DNA of 27,887 nucleotides from CAZKCI01 sp964551475. GTDB taxonomy: Bacteria > Auribacterota > Erginobacteria > Erginobacterales > CAZKCI01. The position numbers and the translations under genes are program-made. Shown here piece after piece: positions 27,566 to 27,887 of this stretch; the first letter of the stretch is position 1, and every line of letters begins with the position of its first letter. The notes below the pieces were generated by a model. It was not told the DNA's origin and ran no database searches. It saw only the letters and a program-made list of their open reading frames with translations. The DNA lies in assembly GCA_964551475.1 (NCBI GenBank), contig CAZKCI010000058.1, positions 1 to 27,887 of the forward strand, in the 5' to 3' direction.

Positions 27566-27887
27566 TCATTCCCGGCCGGGCGCCGGATGCGCTGGAGCCG
27601 GAGAGGAAAGGGCCGACAGGATCGACCGGGCCGCCCGCTCGCTCGCCCCCGGAGGCCCCAGCTTATCCCGCACCGCGGCCAGGCGGGACACCATCGCCTT
27701 TCTCAGCTGCGGATTTCCCAGGATGGTGACCGACCGACGGGCGATTCTCCCCGGACGGGCGTCGAACTGGACGTACTCGGGGACGATCTTCTTTCCATAG
27801 ACCACGTTGGCCAGACCGACATAGGGAATGGTAATCAAAAATCGGGCGATCAGCCAGCTGAAAAATGCCAGGCGGTAGACGATGATC
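27566..27887 (-). CDS. lpxB: Lipid-A-disaccharide synthase, C-terminal part (cut by window edge)
   Basis: The last 106 residues of a gene entering from the right edge. The segment IPYVGLANVVYGKKIVPEYV is the LpxB hallmark that follows the UDP-binding fold; upstream of it YRLAFFSWLIARFL matches the preceding conserved helix. A basic, alanine-rich C-terminal helix follows (LRKAMVSRLAAVRDKLG). The enzyme condenses UDP-diacylglucosamine with lipid X to form the lipid A disaccharide at the inner membrane. It is followed 4 nt later by msbA, in one transcription unit. Confidence 0.9.
   Translation of the reverse strand, partial: IIVYRLAFFSWLIARFLITIPYVGLANVVYGKKIVPEYVQFDARPGRIARRSVTILGNPQLRKAMVSRLAAVRDKLGPPGASERAARSILSALSSPAPAHPAPGRE

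Overview
This is a GC-rich bacterial chromosomal segment from an organism with a Gram-negative envelope: it carries the 3' end of lpxB and a lipid A flippase (msbA). It also has the block rpsB-tsf-pyrH-frr, a lone elongation factor G gene, a GTP-type PEP carboxykinase, a DUF2723 membrane protein and a secreted repeat protein with a W-x-(I/V)-R-x-x-T-R-x-Y-F-G signature. Intergenic spaces are packed with palindromes and short-period repeats. This mix recalls uncultured candidate phyla around the PVC/Omnitrophota/Auribacterota area. That placement is inference from memory of such genomes and could not be tested here.

Layout. 1-1.5 kb: edge of an integrated element, with tandem 25-bp repeats, an excisionase-like HTH gene and a convergent tyrosine integrase. 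1.6-2.2 kb: tRNA-Lys(UUU), then a GIY-YIG nuclease gene between a tRNA-Glu remnant and an intact tRNA-Glu(UUC), followed by a second tRNA-Glu-like remnant. In both remnants a long hairpin sits where the anticodon arm should be. 2.2-5.2 kb: a small DUF2007-like protein, a macrodomain protein, a BrnT-like toxin-antitoxin pair with a predicted leaderless promoter, a DUF4357-like remnant and an alpha/alpha-toroid protein. 5.3-11 kb: pckA, then a receiver-only response regulator coupled to a soluble histidine kinase fused to a CoA-disulfide-reductase-like flavoprotein and a rhodanese, then a divergent MarC-family gene. 11-14.2 kb: fusA with a clear promoter and a 5' stem-loop, and the divergent secreted repeat protein. 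14.2-15 kb: gene-poor repeat-rich spacer. 15-19.3 kb: a geranylgeranyl-reductase-like flavoprotein and a toxin-antitoxin island (AbiEii/AbiEi in reversed order, a truncated RelE-like toxin, DinJ-YafQ, YefM-YoeB). 19.4-27.9 kb: DUF2723 protein, convergent with a leftward block frr, pyrH, tsf, rpsB, a DUF374 acyltransferase, msbA and partial lpxB.

How genes work together. lpxB, msbA and the DUF374 acyltransferase serve lipid A/outer membrane assembly. rpsB, tsf, frr and fusA serve translation, with pyrH feeding pyrimidine nucleotides. The most unusual system is the kinase-flavoprotein-rhodanese fusion with its partner receiver: it lacks any membrane sensor and looks like a cytoplasmic two-component system whose input is its own thiol/persulfide redox chemistry (inference). 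The second most unusual is the tRNA-Glu/GIY-YIG locus.
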